NCBI GenBank assembly: GCA_002334985.1
Contig: DDBY01000023.1
Span: 961-10,133, forward strand
Reading direction: 5' to 3'
Length of the DNA stretch: 9,173 nt
DNA from: Micavibrio sp. UBA2020
GTDB taxonomy: Bacteria > Pseudomonadota > Alphaproteobacteria > Micavibrionales > UBA2020
The position numbers and the translations under genes are program-made. The notes beneath the pieces are model-generated. The model was not told where the DNA came from. It ran no database searches and saw nothing but the letters and a program-made list of their open reading frames with translations. Shown here one piece after another: positions 1 to 6,121 of the stretch; within the stretch, counting starts at the first letter, position 1, and the number at the start of each line of letters is the position of its first letter.

Positions 1-366
1 GGGGTCCGACACCAGCGGCGTGCCCGCATCCGAGATCAGCGCAATCCGCGCGCCCTCGCCCAGCCGTTTCAGAAGGCCTGGCCTGCGTTCAGCCCCATTA
101 TGGTCATGATAGGGGCTCAGCCGCGCTTTAACCCCGTAAGCCGACATCAGCTTCGAGGCGACCCGCGTGTCTTCGGCCAGCACTTCCTCAACCCCGCCCA
201 GGATATCCAGCGCCCTCAGGGTGATGTCGCGAAGATTACCGATCGGTGTGGAGACAACATAAAGACCCGGCGCTACAGCACCCGGCTGTTGCCCGGTGCG
301 CGCCGCGCTCATAGACTCGTCGGTGGCGGGAATCGCGCCGGTGCCAGAAGGATCAGAAGATGACAT
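1..366 (-). CDS. rsmI: 16S rRNA (cytidine-1402-2'-O)-methyltransferase RsmI, N-terminal part, cut by window edge
   Basis: Open frame on the minus strand, 122 codons, running off the left edge with no stop, so only the N-terminal portion is present. RsmI uses S-adenosylmethionine to 2'-O-methylate C1402 in the 16S rRNA decoding centre. Family motifs are visible in order: YVVSTPIGNL (residues 36-45), AEDTR (64-68), the DHN motif (88-90), and ALISDAGTPLVSDP (109-122), the SAM-binding segment of the tetrapyrrole methylase fold. The longest start (366-364) overlaps the divergent lipoprotein start at 360. An in-frame ATG at codon 19 (312-310) leaves about 17 residues before the first motif, close to the E. 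coli protein, and removes the overlap, so I favour it. Neither start has a strong Shine-Dalgarno. In other alphaproteobacteria rsmI often diverges from an lppC gene, as here. Identity is sure; the start is not. Confidence 0.93.
   Translation of the reverse strand, partial: MSSSDPSGTGAIPATDESMSAARTGQQPGAVAPGLYVVSTPIGNLRDITLRALDILGGVEEVLAEDTRVASKLMSAYGVKARLSPYHDHNGAERRPGLLKRLGEGARIALISDAGTPLVSDP
346..352 (+). promoter_or_regulatory. Shine-Dalgarno of the LppC-type lipoprotein gene
   Basis: AGAAGGA lies 7 bases before the ATG at 360. It supports that start for the plus-strand gene and therefore argues against the longest start of the divergent rsmI, which would begin inside the plus-strand coding sequence. 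Confidence 0.6.
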
Positions 367-1643
367 CGCGTTCACCATCGCTCAGGAAGCCCCTCGCGCC
401 AAGCCTCGCCCTCGCCGCGCTGCTGCTGGCCGCCGCCTGCGCCTCCACGCCGACCCGCCCTCCGGTTTCCATCGGCACCGGCCAGCCGCGGGTTGATCCG
501 GTCACCGGCGAAGAGATCACTGATCCCTCGAAGACTGCCGCCGAAACCGATACCGGCCAGTTCTACCGCGACGATGGCGGCCTGACGCCGGACTTCATGT
601 ACGGCCGCGATGTGAAGCGCGCCGCCGTGCTGCTGCCCTTCTCGCACCCGACCGCGAACGTCCGCGCCGAAGCCGAAGCGATGCTCGCCGGCATCGAGCT
701 TGCCATGTTCGAAAACGCCGGCACCGATTTCCTGATCCTGCCGAAGGATACTGCCGGGCGCGCCTCCACTGCCGAGGCCCGCGCCGACGAAGCCGTCAGG
801 GAAGGCGCCGACATCATCCTCGGGCCGCTGTTTGGGGCTGAAGTCACGCCCGTGAAGGACGCCGTCAGCCGCAAGCAGATCCCCGTCATCGCCTTCTCCA
901 ACGACCGAACGGTCGCTGGCGGCGGCGCCTATCTCGCCTCGGTGATGCCGGAAGAAGAAGTCGTTCGCATCATGGGCTACGCCGCCAGCCGCGGCATCCG
1001 CACCTTCGCCCTGCTCGGCCCCGACACCGCCTATGGCAAACAGGTCGACACCGCCATGCGCGCCGAAGCGCTGAAGAATGGCTGGACCGTGATTGCCAGC
1101 AGTTTCTACGACCCCGCCTCCAGCGCCTCCTCGCAGGTCGCCAGCATGGCCCGCCTCGTGAACGCCGAAAAAGCGCAGGTCGGCCTGATCCTGCCGGAGC
1201 GCGGCAACAAGCTTCTGTCGATCGCCCCGCTGCTCGTCGTCAACGGCATCGACCCCGGCCGCACCAAGTTCCTCGGCACCAGCCTCTGGGAAGACAGCTC
1301 CATCTGGCGCGAGCCTGCCCTCACCGGCGCCTGGTTCGCCACGGTCGACCCCGACAACCTGACCGCGTTCAAAGACACCTACCGTCGCATCTATGGCCGC
1401 GCCCCGACTGACCTTGCCGCCGCTGCCTATGACGCTGCCGCCCTCGCCATCACCCTCGCCTCCGAGCAGAACATCAAGCATGGCGGCGTGACCGCGCCGG
1501 ACGGGTTCATGGGGGTCAACGGCCTCTTCCGCTACCGCCTCGACGGCACCTCCCAGCGGGGCCTCGCGGTCAAGGAAATCCGCTCATCGGGGGCCTCGGT
1601 TGTCGAAAAGGGGGTTACCAGATTCCCTCCGGGCAGTAGCTAA
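360..1643 (+). CDS. Penicillin-binding protein activator, LppC/LpoA-type lipoprotein
   Basis: 427 residues. A lipoprotein signal peptide (basic n-region with R4, R9, K10; hydrophobic 12-26) ends at LAAAC with the lipidated Cys at 27. A Pro/Thr-rich linker to about residue 85 is followed by a type 1 periplasmic-binding-protein fold that starts at [10 protein letters not shown] (86-95) and fills the rest. Other markers are the ILGPLFG and IPVIAFSND strands typical of this family. E. coli LpoA activates PBP1A from the outer membrane. The alphaproteobacterial forms, like this one, lack the large N-terminal TPR domain, so activation of a peptidoglycan synthase is inferred from family, not shown. 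The start at 360 has a good Shine-Dalgarno. The gene diverges from rsmI and is followed after 98 bases by dnaJ, with a terminator-like hairpin between. Codon use is high GC, like the first part of dnaJ. Confidence 0.85.
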   Translation: MTSRSPSLRKPLAPSLALAALLLAAACASTPTRPPVSIGTGQPRVDPVTGEEITDPSKTAAETDTGQFYRDDGGLTPDFMYGRDVKRAAVLLPFSHPTANVRAEAEAMLAGIELAMFENAGTDFLILPKDTAGRASTAEARADEAVREGADIILGPLFGAEVTPVKDAVSRKQIPVIAFSNDRTVAGGGAYLASVMPEEEVVRIMGYAASRGIRTFALLGPDTAYGKQVDTAMRAEALKNGWTVIASSFYDPASSASSQVASMARLVNAEKAQVGLILPERGNKLLSIAPLLVVNGIDPGRTKFLGTSLWEDSSIWREPALTGAWFATVDPDNLTAFKDTYRRIYGRAPTDLAAAAYDAAALAITLASEQNIKHGGVTAPDGFMGVNGLFRYRLDGTSQRGLAVKEIRSSGASVVEKGVTRFPPGSS

Positions 1644-1685
1644 ACCGCCCTCCCGGCCCGCACCTTGGCCCTTGCGCCACGCCCC

Positions 1686-1721
1686 AACTCGCCCCAAATC
1701 ACCCGCCACAGGGCGAGTTTT
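1686..1721 (+). terminator. Hairpin with short T tail between lppC and dnaJ
   Basis: AACTCGCCC (1686-1694) is exactly complementary to GGGCGAGTT (1711-1719), a 9-bp stem around a 16-base loop, ending in TTTT (1718-1721). It looks like an intrinsic terminator for the upstream lipoprotein gene, although the T tract is short and the loop large. It ends only 20 bases before the dnaJ ATG, so it could instead sit in the dnaJ leader and affect its translation. Confidence 0.4.
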
Positions 1722-1741
1722 ACGGTATTGGCGGCGACTTC

Positions 1742-2887
1742 ATGAGCAAGCGCGACTATTATGATGTCCTCGGCGTAGATCGCAGCGCCGACGAAAAGGC
1801 GTTGAAATCGGCCTATCGCAAGCTGGCGATGAAATACCATCCTGACCAGAATCAGGGCGATCCGGCCGCCGAAGAGAAGTTCAAGGAAGTCGGCGAAGCC
1901 TACGCCATCCTGTCTGACGCCCAGCAGCGCGCCGCCTATGACCGGTTCGGCCATGCCGCCTTCGAGAACGGCAACGGCGCCGGCGGCGGCCATCCCTTCG
2001 GACAGGGCGTCAATCCCGAAGACATATTCCAGGACCTGTTCAGCCAGGTGTTCGGCGGCGGCTTTGCCTCCTCCGGCGGGCGCAAGCGCGGCGGCCCGCA
2101 GCGCGGCGCAGACCTGCGCTACGATCTCGAGATCACCCTCGCCGAAGCCTGGGCCGGCAAGGAAGAAACCATCCACGTCCCGCAAGCCGTCGCCTGCGGC
2201 ACCTGCGAAGGCTCCGGCTGCGCCCCCGGCTACAAGCCCGAAACCTGCGAAACCTGCGCCGGCCATGGCCGCGTGCGCGCCCAGCAGGGCTTCTTCACGA
2301 TCGAGCGCGCCTGCCCGCAATGCGGCGGGGCCGGCCAGATCATCGAGAAGCCGTGCAAGACCTGCCAGGGCCAGGGCCGCACGCGCAAGGAGCGCACCCT
2401 GTCGGTCAACATCCCGGCAGGTGTGGAGGACGGCACGCGCATCCGCCTTGCCGGCGAAGGCGAAGCGGGATTGCGTGGCGGGCCTGCGGGTGATTTGTAT
2501 GTATTCCTCGGCATCAAGCCGCACCGTTTTTTCCAGCGCGAGGCATCGAACCTTTACTGCCGCGTGCCCGTGCCCATCACCACCGTTGCGCTAGGCGGGA
2601 ATATCGAAGTGCCCACCATCGACGGCAAACGCATGAAGGTCGCGGTGCCGGCAGGCACGCAAACCGGCCAGCAATTCCGCCTCAAAGGCAAGGGCATGAC
2701 CGTGCTGCGCAGCCCGAACCGCGGCGATATGTTTGTGGAGGTCGCTGTCGAAACGCCCGTCAACTTGACCAAACGCCAGAAAGAGCTTTTGCAGGAATTC
2801 GCGGGAGACACCAACGACAAGACCAACCCGCAATCGTCCGGATTTTTTGATAAAGTCAAAGGGCTTTGGGAAGACCTGAAAGACTAA
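1742..2887 (+). CDS. dnaJ: Chaperone DnaJ (Hsp40), type I; possible chimera
   Basis: 381 residues, full length for DnaJ, the co-chaperone that delivers unfolded proteins to DnaK and triggers its ATPase. The J domain (about 4-70) has the essential HPD at 33-35. A Gly/Phe-rich region follows (about 74-120). The zinc domain has four CxxCxGxG repeats, at 152-159, 169-176, 191-198 and 205-212, and the C-terminal substrate-binding domains run to the end. The start fits the family exactly, although no clear Shine-Dalgarno precedes it. dnaK, the usual upstream neighbour, is absent. Codon use changes abruptly near residue 240: before it Ala is GCC in 24 of 28 cases, after it in 0 of 8. Lys goes from 11 AAG/2 AAA to 4 AAG/7 AAA, and Phe from 9 TTC/1 TTT to 4/4. 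The protein looks intact, but the gene may join two sources. It abuts a convergent gene with no gap. Confidence 0.95.
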   Translation: MSKRDYYDVLGVDRSADEKALKSAYRKLAMKYHPDQNQGDPAAEEKFKEVGEAYAILSDAQQRAAYDRFGHAAFENGNGAGGGHPFGQGVNPEDIFQDLFSQVFGGGFASSGGRKRGGPQRGADLRYDLEITLAEAWAGKEETIHVPQAVACGTCEGSGCAPGYKPETCETCAGHGRVRAQQGFFTIERACPQCGGAGQIIEKPCKTCQGQGRTRKERTLSVNIPAGVEDGTRIRLAGEGEAGLRGGPAGDLYVFLGIKPHRFFQREASNLYCRVPVPITTVALGGNIEVPTIDGKRMKVAVPAGTQTGQQFRLKGKGMTVLRSPNRGDMFVEVAVETPVNLTKRQKELLQEFAGDTNDKTNPQSSGFFDKVKGLWEDLKD

Positions 2888-3217
2888 TCAAAACGCATCC
2901 GCGCTTTTCGCGCCGCCATCCCTGACCAGAACAAGGCGGTAGCTGCCGAAGCGTTTGCCGACCAGCGCCCGCAGCGCCGTGCAGGTCGCCGTCATACCGG
3001 CGAGCCAGCCCATGACCATGCCAATCACGGCGGCGGTTTGCTCCGCCTCTTCCTGCGATGCGCTATTCGCGGCGATAAAAAACGACAGGCCGAACATCAC
3101 AATCACCAGCGGCACCAGAAAGGCCAGCGTCCAGACGACGGTGCGCCACATCAGCCCCCAGAACATGCCGAGCACGATGCCGACGGACGGCGCGTTTTCA
3201 ATAACGTCTTGTTGCAT
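2888..3217 (-). CDS. Small membrane protein, two predicted transmembrane helices, function unknown
   Basis: 109 residues when started at the ATG at 3217-3215. This start is chosen because AAAGG lies 6 bases upstream on the minus strand; the frame stays open to an ATG at 3265, which would add 16 residues with no membrane or signal character. Two hydrophobic segments are visible, about 26-48 (rich in Trp, Phe, Val, Leu) and about 63-86 (starting AVIGMVMGWLAG), separated by an acidic loop with QEEAEQ. The basic C-terminal tail has GKRFGSYRLVLVRDGG. I do not recognise a family. It is probably an inner-membrane protein. It is transcribed towards dnaJ, its stop codon starting on the base after the dnaJ stop, and diverges from the His-rich secreted protein gene. 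The coherent hydrophobic pattern and the ribosome binding site make it likely real. Confidence 0.65.
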   Translation of the reverse strand: MQQDVIENAPSVGIVLGMFWGLMWRTVVWTLAFLVPLVIVMFGLSFFIAANSASQEEAEQTAAVIGMVMGWLAGMTATCTALRALVGKRFGSYRLVLVRDGGAKSADAF

Positions 3218-3255
3218 GTTCTGCCTTTCACACATAAATGCCCGCCGCGCGGGAC

Positions 3256-3284
3256 TGGATATCACAGCATCACTGGCCTATACT
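3256..3284 (+). promoter_or_regulatory. Candidate sigma-70-type promoter for the His-rich protein and dapB
   Basis: TATACT (3279-3284) matches the -10 consensus at 5 of 6 positions. TGGATA (3256-3261) matches the -35 at 4 of 6, with a 17-base spacer. Transcription would start near 3291, giving a leader of about 55 bases before the ATG at 3346. It lies in the divergent spacer shared with the small membrane protein. Assigned by eye only. Confidence 0.35.
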
Positions 3285-3345
3285 GCCGCTGTCAAATATT
3301 TTCGCAAAGCCGCGCAGGTCTTGCGCGCCATATCGGGAGATTTCC

Positions 3346-3816
3346 ATGAAAAAATCCGTTTTCACCGCCTTCGCCACCGCCGCTATCGTTGCGGGCGGCC
3401 TGATGTTTTTGCAAACACAGGCGCGCGCCGAACACGAAGAACATCATCACGCAGAAGCATCCCCTGCGGCTGATGCCGCGATGGCCGCACCTGTACCGTC
3501 GAAGCCGCAGCTGGTCTATAGCTGCACGCCGGACAGCTTTAAACTGACGCAGGATGGTGACAACTATACCCTCTCGACCACGCTTGAAACGCCGACGCCG
3601 AATTACAGCTATAACGTCATCGATGCCGAAGATAAAAACGGCCGCATCAAGGCCACGCTGCAATTGCTGGCGCCCGAAGGCATGCAGCTGACCGTCATCG
3701 ACAAAATCGACATCGTGCACACGTTTGAACACGAAGCCACGCTGCACGCGCTTTCCATCAAAGTTGAAAAAAACTTCAACTGGGGCCCCGAAGCCGTCAA
3801 CTGCACACACCAGTAA
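3346..3816 (+). CDS. Exported His-rich protein, function unknown
   Basis: 156 residues. The ATG at 3346 is chosen because GGGAGA (3335-3340) precedes it by 5 bases and the product then begins with a clean Sec signal peptide: MKK, a hydrophobic core, and an ARA cleavage site after residue 28. The longer open frame back to 3238 adds no signal-like sequence. Mature protein begins with a metal-binding-like cluster (His30, 33, 34, 35 among Glu residues), then a low-complexity Ala/Pro linker (about 37-52), then a soluble domain of probable beta strands (about 55-156). That domain has more His at 125, 129 and 134 and two Cys, 60 and 153, near its ends, which could form a disulfide. I recognise no family. 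A periplasmic metal-related role is possible but is inferred only from the His cluster. The gene is 30 bases upstream of dapB with no terminator between, so the two are probably co-transcribed. Confidence 0.75.
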   Translation: MKKSVFTAFATAAIVAGGLMFLQTQARAEHEEHHHAEASPAADAAMAAPVPSKPQLVYSCTPDSFKLTQDGDNYTLSTTLETPTPNYSYNVIDAEDKNGRIKATLQLLAPEGMQLTVIDKIDIVHTFEHEATLHALSIKVEKNFNWGPEAVNCTHQ

Positions 3817-3846
3817 AACAACACAGATATACCGCAGGAAAAAAAC

Positions 3847-4656
3847 ATGACCAAAATAGGTATTCTCGGCGCCGCTGGCCGCATGGGGCAGATGATTGCG
3901 AAAGAAATCCTTTCGGGCGCGTATGATGGCGCCGTGCTGGCGGCTGCGGGCGAGCATGCCGAAAGCACCGCACTTGGCCGCGACATTGGCGCGCTTTGCG
4001 GTTTTGGCGATTGCGGCGTCAAAATAACAGCGGACAGTGCCGCCGTTTTCGCCGCCTGTGACGTGCTGATTGATTTCACCACCCCCGCCGCCACCATGGA
4101 AAACGCCGCGGCCGCCCACGCCAGCGGCAAGGCACTGGTTATCGGCACCACGGGGCTTGGCGCGGTCGAAGATGCCGCCATCACTTCCGCCGCCACGCGC
4201 GCGGCTGTTTTGCAGGCGGCGAATATGAGCGTCGGCGTCAATGTTCTGCTGTCCATCGTCGAGCAGCTTTCCGCACGCCTCGGCCCCAAGGAATTCGATA
4301 TCGAAATTTTCGAAGCGCACCACAAACATAAGGTCGATGCACCGTCAGGCACCGCGCTGGCGCTGGCCGAGGCCGCCGCCAAAGGCCGCGGCGTCAGTCT
4401 GGACAGCGCCATGGTGCCCGCGCGCTACGGCCAAATCGGCCCGCGCCCCGAAGGCGCCATCGGCATGTCGGTTTTCCGCGGCGGCGATGTGATTGGCGAC
4501 CATACCGTCACCTTCGCCGCACTGGGCGAGCGTATCGAAATTGGCCACCGCGCGTCCGACCGCGCGCTTTTCGCCCGCGGGGCGGTGCGCGCGGCGCTGT
4601 GGCTGGCGGGCAAACCGGCCGGCCGCTACACCATGCGCGACGTACTGGGCTTGTAG
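3847..4656 (+). CDS. dapB: 4-hydroxy-tetrahydrodipicolinate reductase
   Basis: 269 residues, normal length. It catalyses the NAD(P)H-dependent reduction step of the diaminopimelate/lysine pathway in the cytoplasm, supplying meso-DAP for peptidoglycan. The N-terminal Rossmann domain has GAAGRMG (8-14), the DFTTP loop (76-80) and GTTG (100-103). The catalytic and substrate-binding stretch EAHHKHKVDAPSGTA (156-170) contains His158 and Lys162, equivalent to E. coli His159 and Lys163. The C-terminal region includes the GERIEIGHRASDR segment (227-239) typical of the family. AGGAA (3836-3840) is a Shine-Dalgarno 6 bases before the start. dapB close to dnaJ and nth is a familiar alphaproteobacterial order; here the DUF1800/DUF1501 pair and an ogt-like gene lie between dapB and nth. 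Confidence 0.96.
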   Translation: MTKIGILGAAGRMGQMIAKEILSGAYDGAVLAAAGEHAESTALGRDIGALCGFGDCGVKITADSAAVFAACDVLIDFTTPAATMENAAAAHASGKALVIGTTGLGAVEDAAITSAATRAAVLQAANMSVGVNVLLSIVEQLSARLGPKEFDIEIFEAHHKHKVDAPSGTALALAEAAAKGRGVSLDSAMVPARYGQIGPRPEGAIGMSVFRGGDVIGDHTVTFAALGERIEIGHRASDRALFARGAVRAALWLAGKPAGRYTMRDVLGL

Positions 4657-4724
4657 CCCCTCACCAGATCCTTGTTTTATTTAGGTTATTTTTTGTGGCC
4701 GCACGGCGCAGGATTTTAACCCTC

Positions 4725-4751
4725 TCTCCCGTATTATCATGTATCGGGAGA
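4725..4751 (+). promoter_or_regulatory. Hairpin covering the Shine-Dalgarno of the DUF1800 gene
   Basis: TCTCCCG (4725-4731) is perfectly complementary to CGGGAGA (4745-4751), with a 13-base AT-rich loop. The right arm contains the Shine-Dalgarno GGGAGA, 7 bases before the ATG at 4759. Folded, the RNA would hide the ribosome binding site, so translation of the DUF1800/DUF1501 pair could be controlled by temperature, a binding factor or upstream ribosomes. The pairing is seen; the regulatory role is inference. Confidence 0.4.
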
Positions 4752-4758
4752 AATTTGC

Positions 4759-6114
4759 ATGTCATCCGTTGCCGCTTTTATCGCCGCCAACCGTTTCGGC
4801 TTTGGCCCGCGCCCGGGGGAGCTTGCGACCATCGCCGCCGACCCCGCGCGCTGGGCGCTGGCACAGCTGGATAGCCGCTACGCGGCGTCGCCTGCCTTCA
4901 AAGGCCTGCCGCCCACACCCGAAGTCGTGCAAAGCGCGCTTGGGCAGTTGCAACAACTGCGCAAGATGAAAGACGCCAACGCCGAAGAACAGCGCCGCAT
5001 GGTACGCGATTTGCAAAAAAACCTGCGCGGCGATTTTATTGAAGAAGCCGCCGCACGCACCCGCGCCGCCATCGACAGCCCCGCACCGTTTTTTGAACGT
5101 CTGACGCATTTCTGGGGCAATCATTTCACCGTATCCGCCACCAAACGCCAGAGCCTGCCGCTGGTCGCCGCGTTCGAGCGCGATGTCGTGCGCCCGCATA
5201 TCATGGGCACATTCGGCAGCATGCTTTTGGCATCGACGCGCCATCCGGCGATGATTACCTATCTCGACAATGCGCGCTCCATCGGGCCGCAATCGCGGGC
5301 AGGGCGGCGTCAGGGCAAAGGGCTTAACGAAAACCTTGCCCGCGAAGTGCTGGAGCTGCACAGCCTCGGCGTCAACGGCGGCTATACGCAGGATGACGTT
5401 ATCGCGCTGGCCAAAATGCTGACGGGCTGGACGGTCGATATCACAGGGCGCAGTCGCGACGGTTTTTTATTCAACGCCGCCGCGCATGAGCCGGGGGATA
5501 AAACGCTGCTTGGCATCCGCTTCGCCGAAAACGGCGAAAACGAAGCACGCAGCGCGCTTGAAAGCCTTGCACTGCACCCGTCCTGCGCGAAATTCATCGC
5601 GGGCAAACTGGCGCGGCATTTCATCAGCGATACACCATCAGCCGCCAGCGTCAACACCCTCGCCCAAAGCTATATGCGCAGCGGCGGCAATCTGCCGGAT
5701 GTTTACCGTACACTGCTTTCGCTGCCCGAAGTGTGGCAAGCACCGCTGCCCAAGGTAAAAACACCGAATGATTTTATTATCTCGCTTTTACGCGCAGCGG
5801 ATATCGACATCGACAACATGCGCCTTGCCGGCGCGTTTCGCGAGCTGGGGCAAGTGCCTTTTTCCGCCCCCTCGCCCGCAGGCTGGAGCGATATGGCGCA
5901 AGACTGGCTGGGCGGCGAAGCGCTTTTGCGCCGCATTGACATCGCGCAGGGCATCGCAAACGCCCTGCATACGCGCGTCAGCCCCGCCGATGTGCTGGAG
6001 CATACCATCGGCCCCGTTGCCTCGGACACCACGCGCACCGCCGTGCGCCGCGCCGGCAGCCCGGCGGAGGCGCTGACTCTTGTTTTCGCCAGTCCCGAAT
6101 TCCAGCGGAGGTAA
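4759..6114 (+). CDS. DUF1800 family protein
   Basis: 451 residues, matching the usual length of DUF1800 (PF08811) proteins. Their biochemical role is not established, and they are commonly encoded next to a DUF1501 protein. Recognisable family stretches are NRFGFGPRPGEL (11-22), FWGNHFTVS (118-126), RHPAMITYLDNARS (161-174), NENLAREVLELHSLGV (190-205), GYTQDDV (208-214) and LTGW (221-224). A late segment with KLARHFISD and a GWSDMAQDW motif also fits. An acidic/basic helical stretch at about 60-105 may form a coiled coil. There is no signal peptide at the chosen start, so the protein is cytoplasmic or travels with the Tat-targeted partner; that is inference. GGGAGA lies 7 bases upstream but inside a hairpin. 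The stop codon overlaps the 3' side of the next gene's Shine-Dalgarno region, with 7 bases between the two coding sequences, indicating one operon. Confidence 0.9.
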   Translation: MSSVAAFIAANRFGFGPRPGELATIAADPARWALAQLDSRYAASPAFKGLPPTPEVVQSALGQLQQLRKMKDANAEEQRRMVRDLQKNLRGDFIEEAAARTRAAIDSPAPFFERLTHFWGNHFTVSATKRQSLPLVAAFERDVVRPHIMGTFGSMLLASTRHPAMITYLDNARSIGPQSRAGRRQGKGLNENLAREVLELHSLGVNGGYTQDDVIALAKMLTGWTVDITGRSRDGFLFNAAAHEPGDKTLLGIRFAENGENEARSALESLALHPSCAKFIAGKLARHFISDTPSAASVNTLAQSYMRSGGNLPDVYRTLLSLPEVWQAPLPKVKTPNDFIISLLRAADIDIDNMRLAGAFRELGQVPFSAPSPAGWSDMAQDWLGGEALLRRIDIAQGIANALHTRVSPADVLEHTIGPVASDTTRTAVRRAGSPAEALTLVFASPEFQRR

Positions 6115-6121
6115 CAACGCC

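Noticed and set aside
372..1481. Long minus-strand open frame of 369 codons opposite the lipoprotein gene
   Set aside because: Its product is a Gly/Ala/Asp-rich sequence with no domain. It mirrors the high-GC codon pattern of the plus-strand gene, which has a signal peptide, a fold and a Shine-Dalgarno.
1640..2524. Minus-strand open frame of 294 codons opposite dnaJ
   Set aside because: Low-complexity Ala/Gly-rich translation lying antisense to the clear DnaJ coding sequence; no motifs.
3241..3253. CCCGC/GCGGG palindrome upstream of the small membrane gene as an operator
   Set aside because: Short GC palindromes are expected by chance in DNA this rich in GC, and nothing else supports an operator.
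3290..3295. Perfect TTGACA on the minus strand as a -35 box for the small membrane gene
   Set aside because: No acceptable -10 sequence lies 16-18 bases downstream on that strand.
3292..4329. Minus-strand open frame of 345 codons opposite the His-rich gene and dapB
   Set aside because: It spans two convincing plus-strand genes and the translation shows no recognisable domain or signal.
4647..4695. Possible terminator after dapB: GGGCT/AGCCC hairpin over the stop codon followed by a T-rich stretch
   Set aside because: The stem is only 5 bp and the T-rich stretch (about 4672-4695) begins 13 bases later, too far for an intrinsic terminator.
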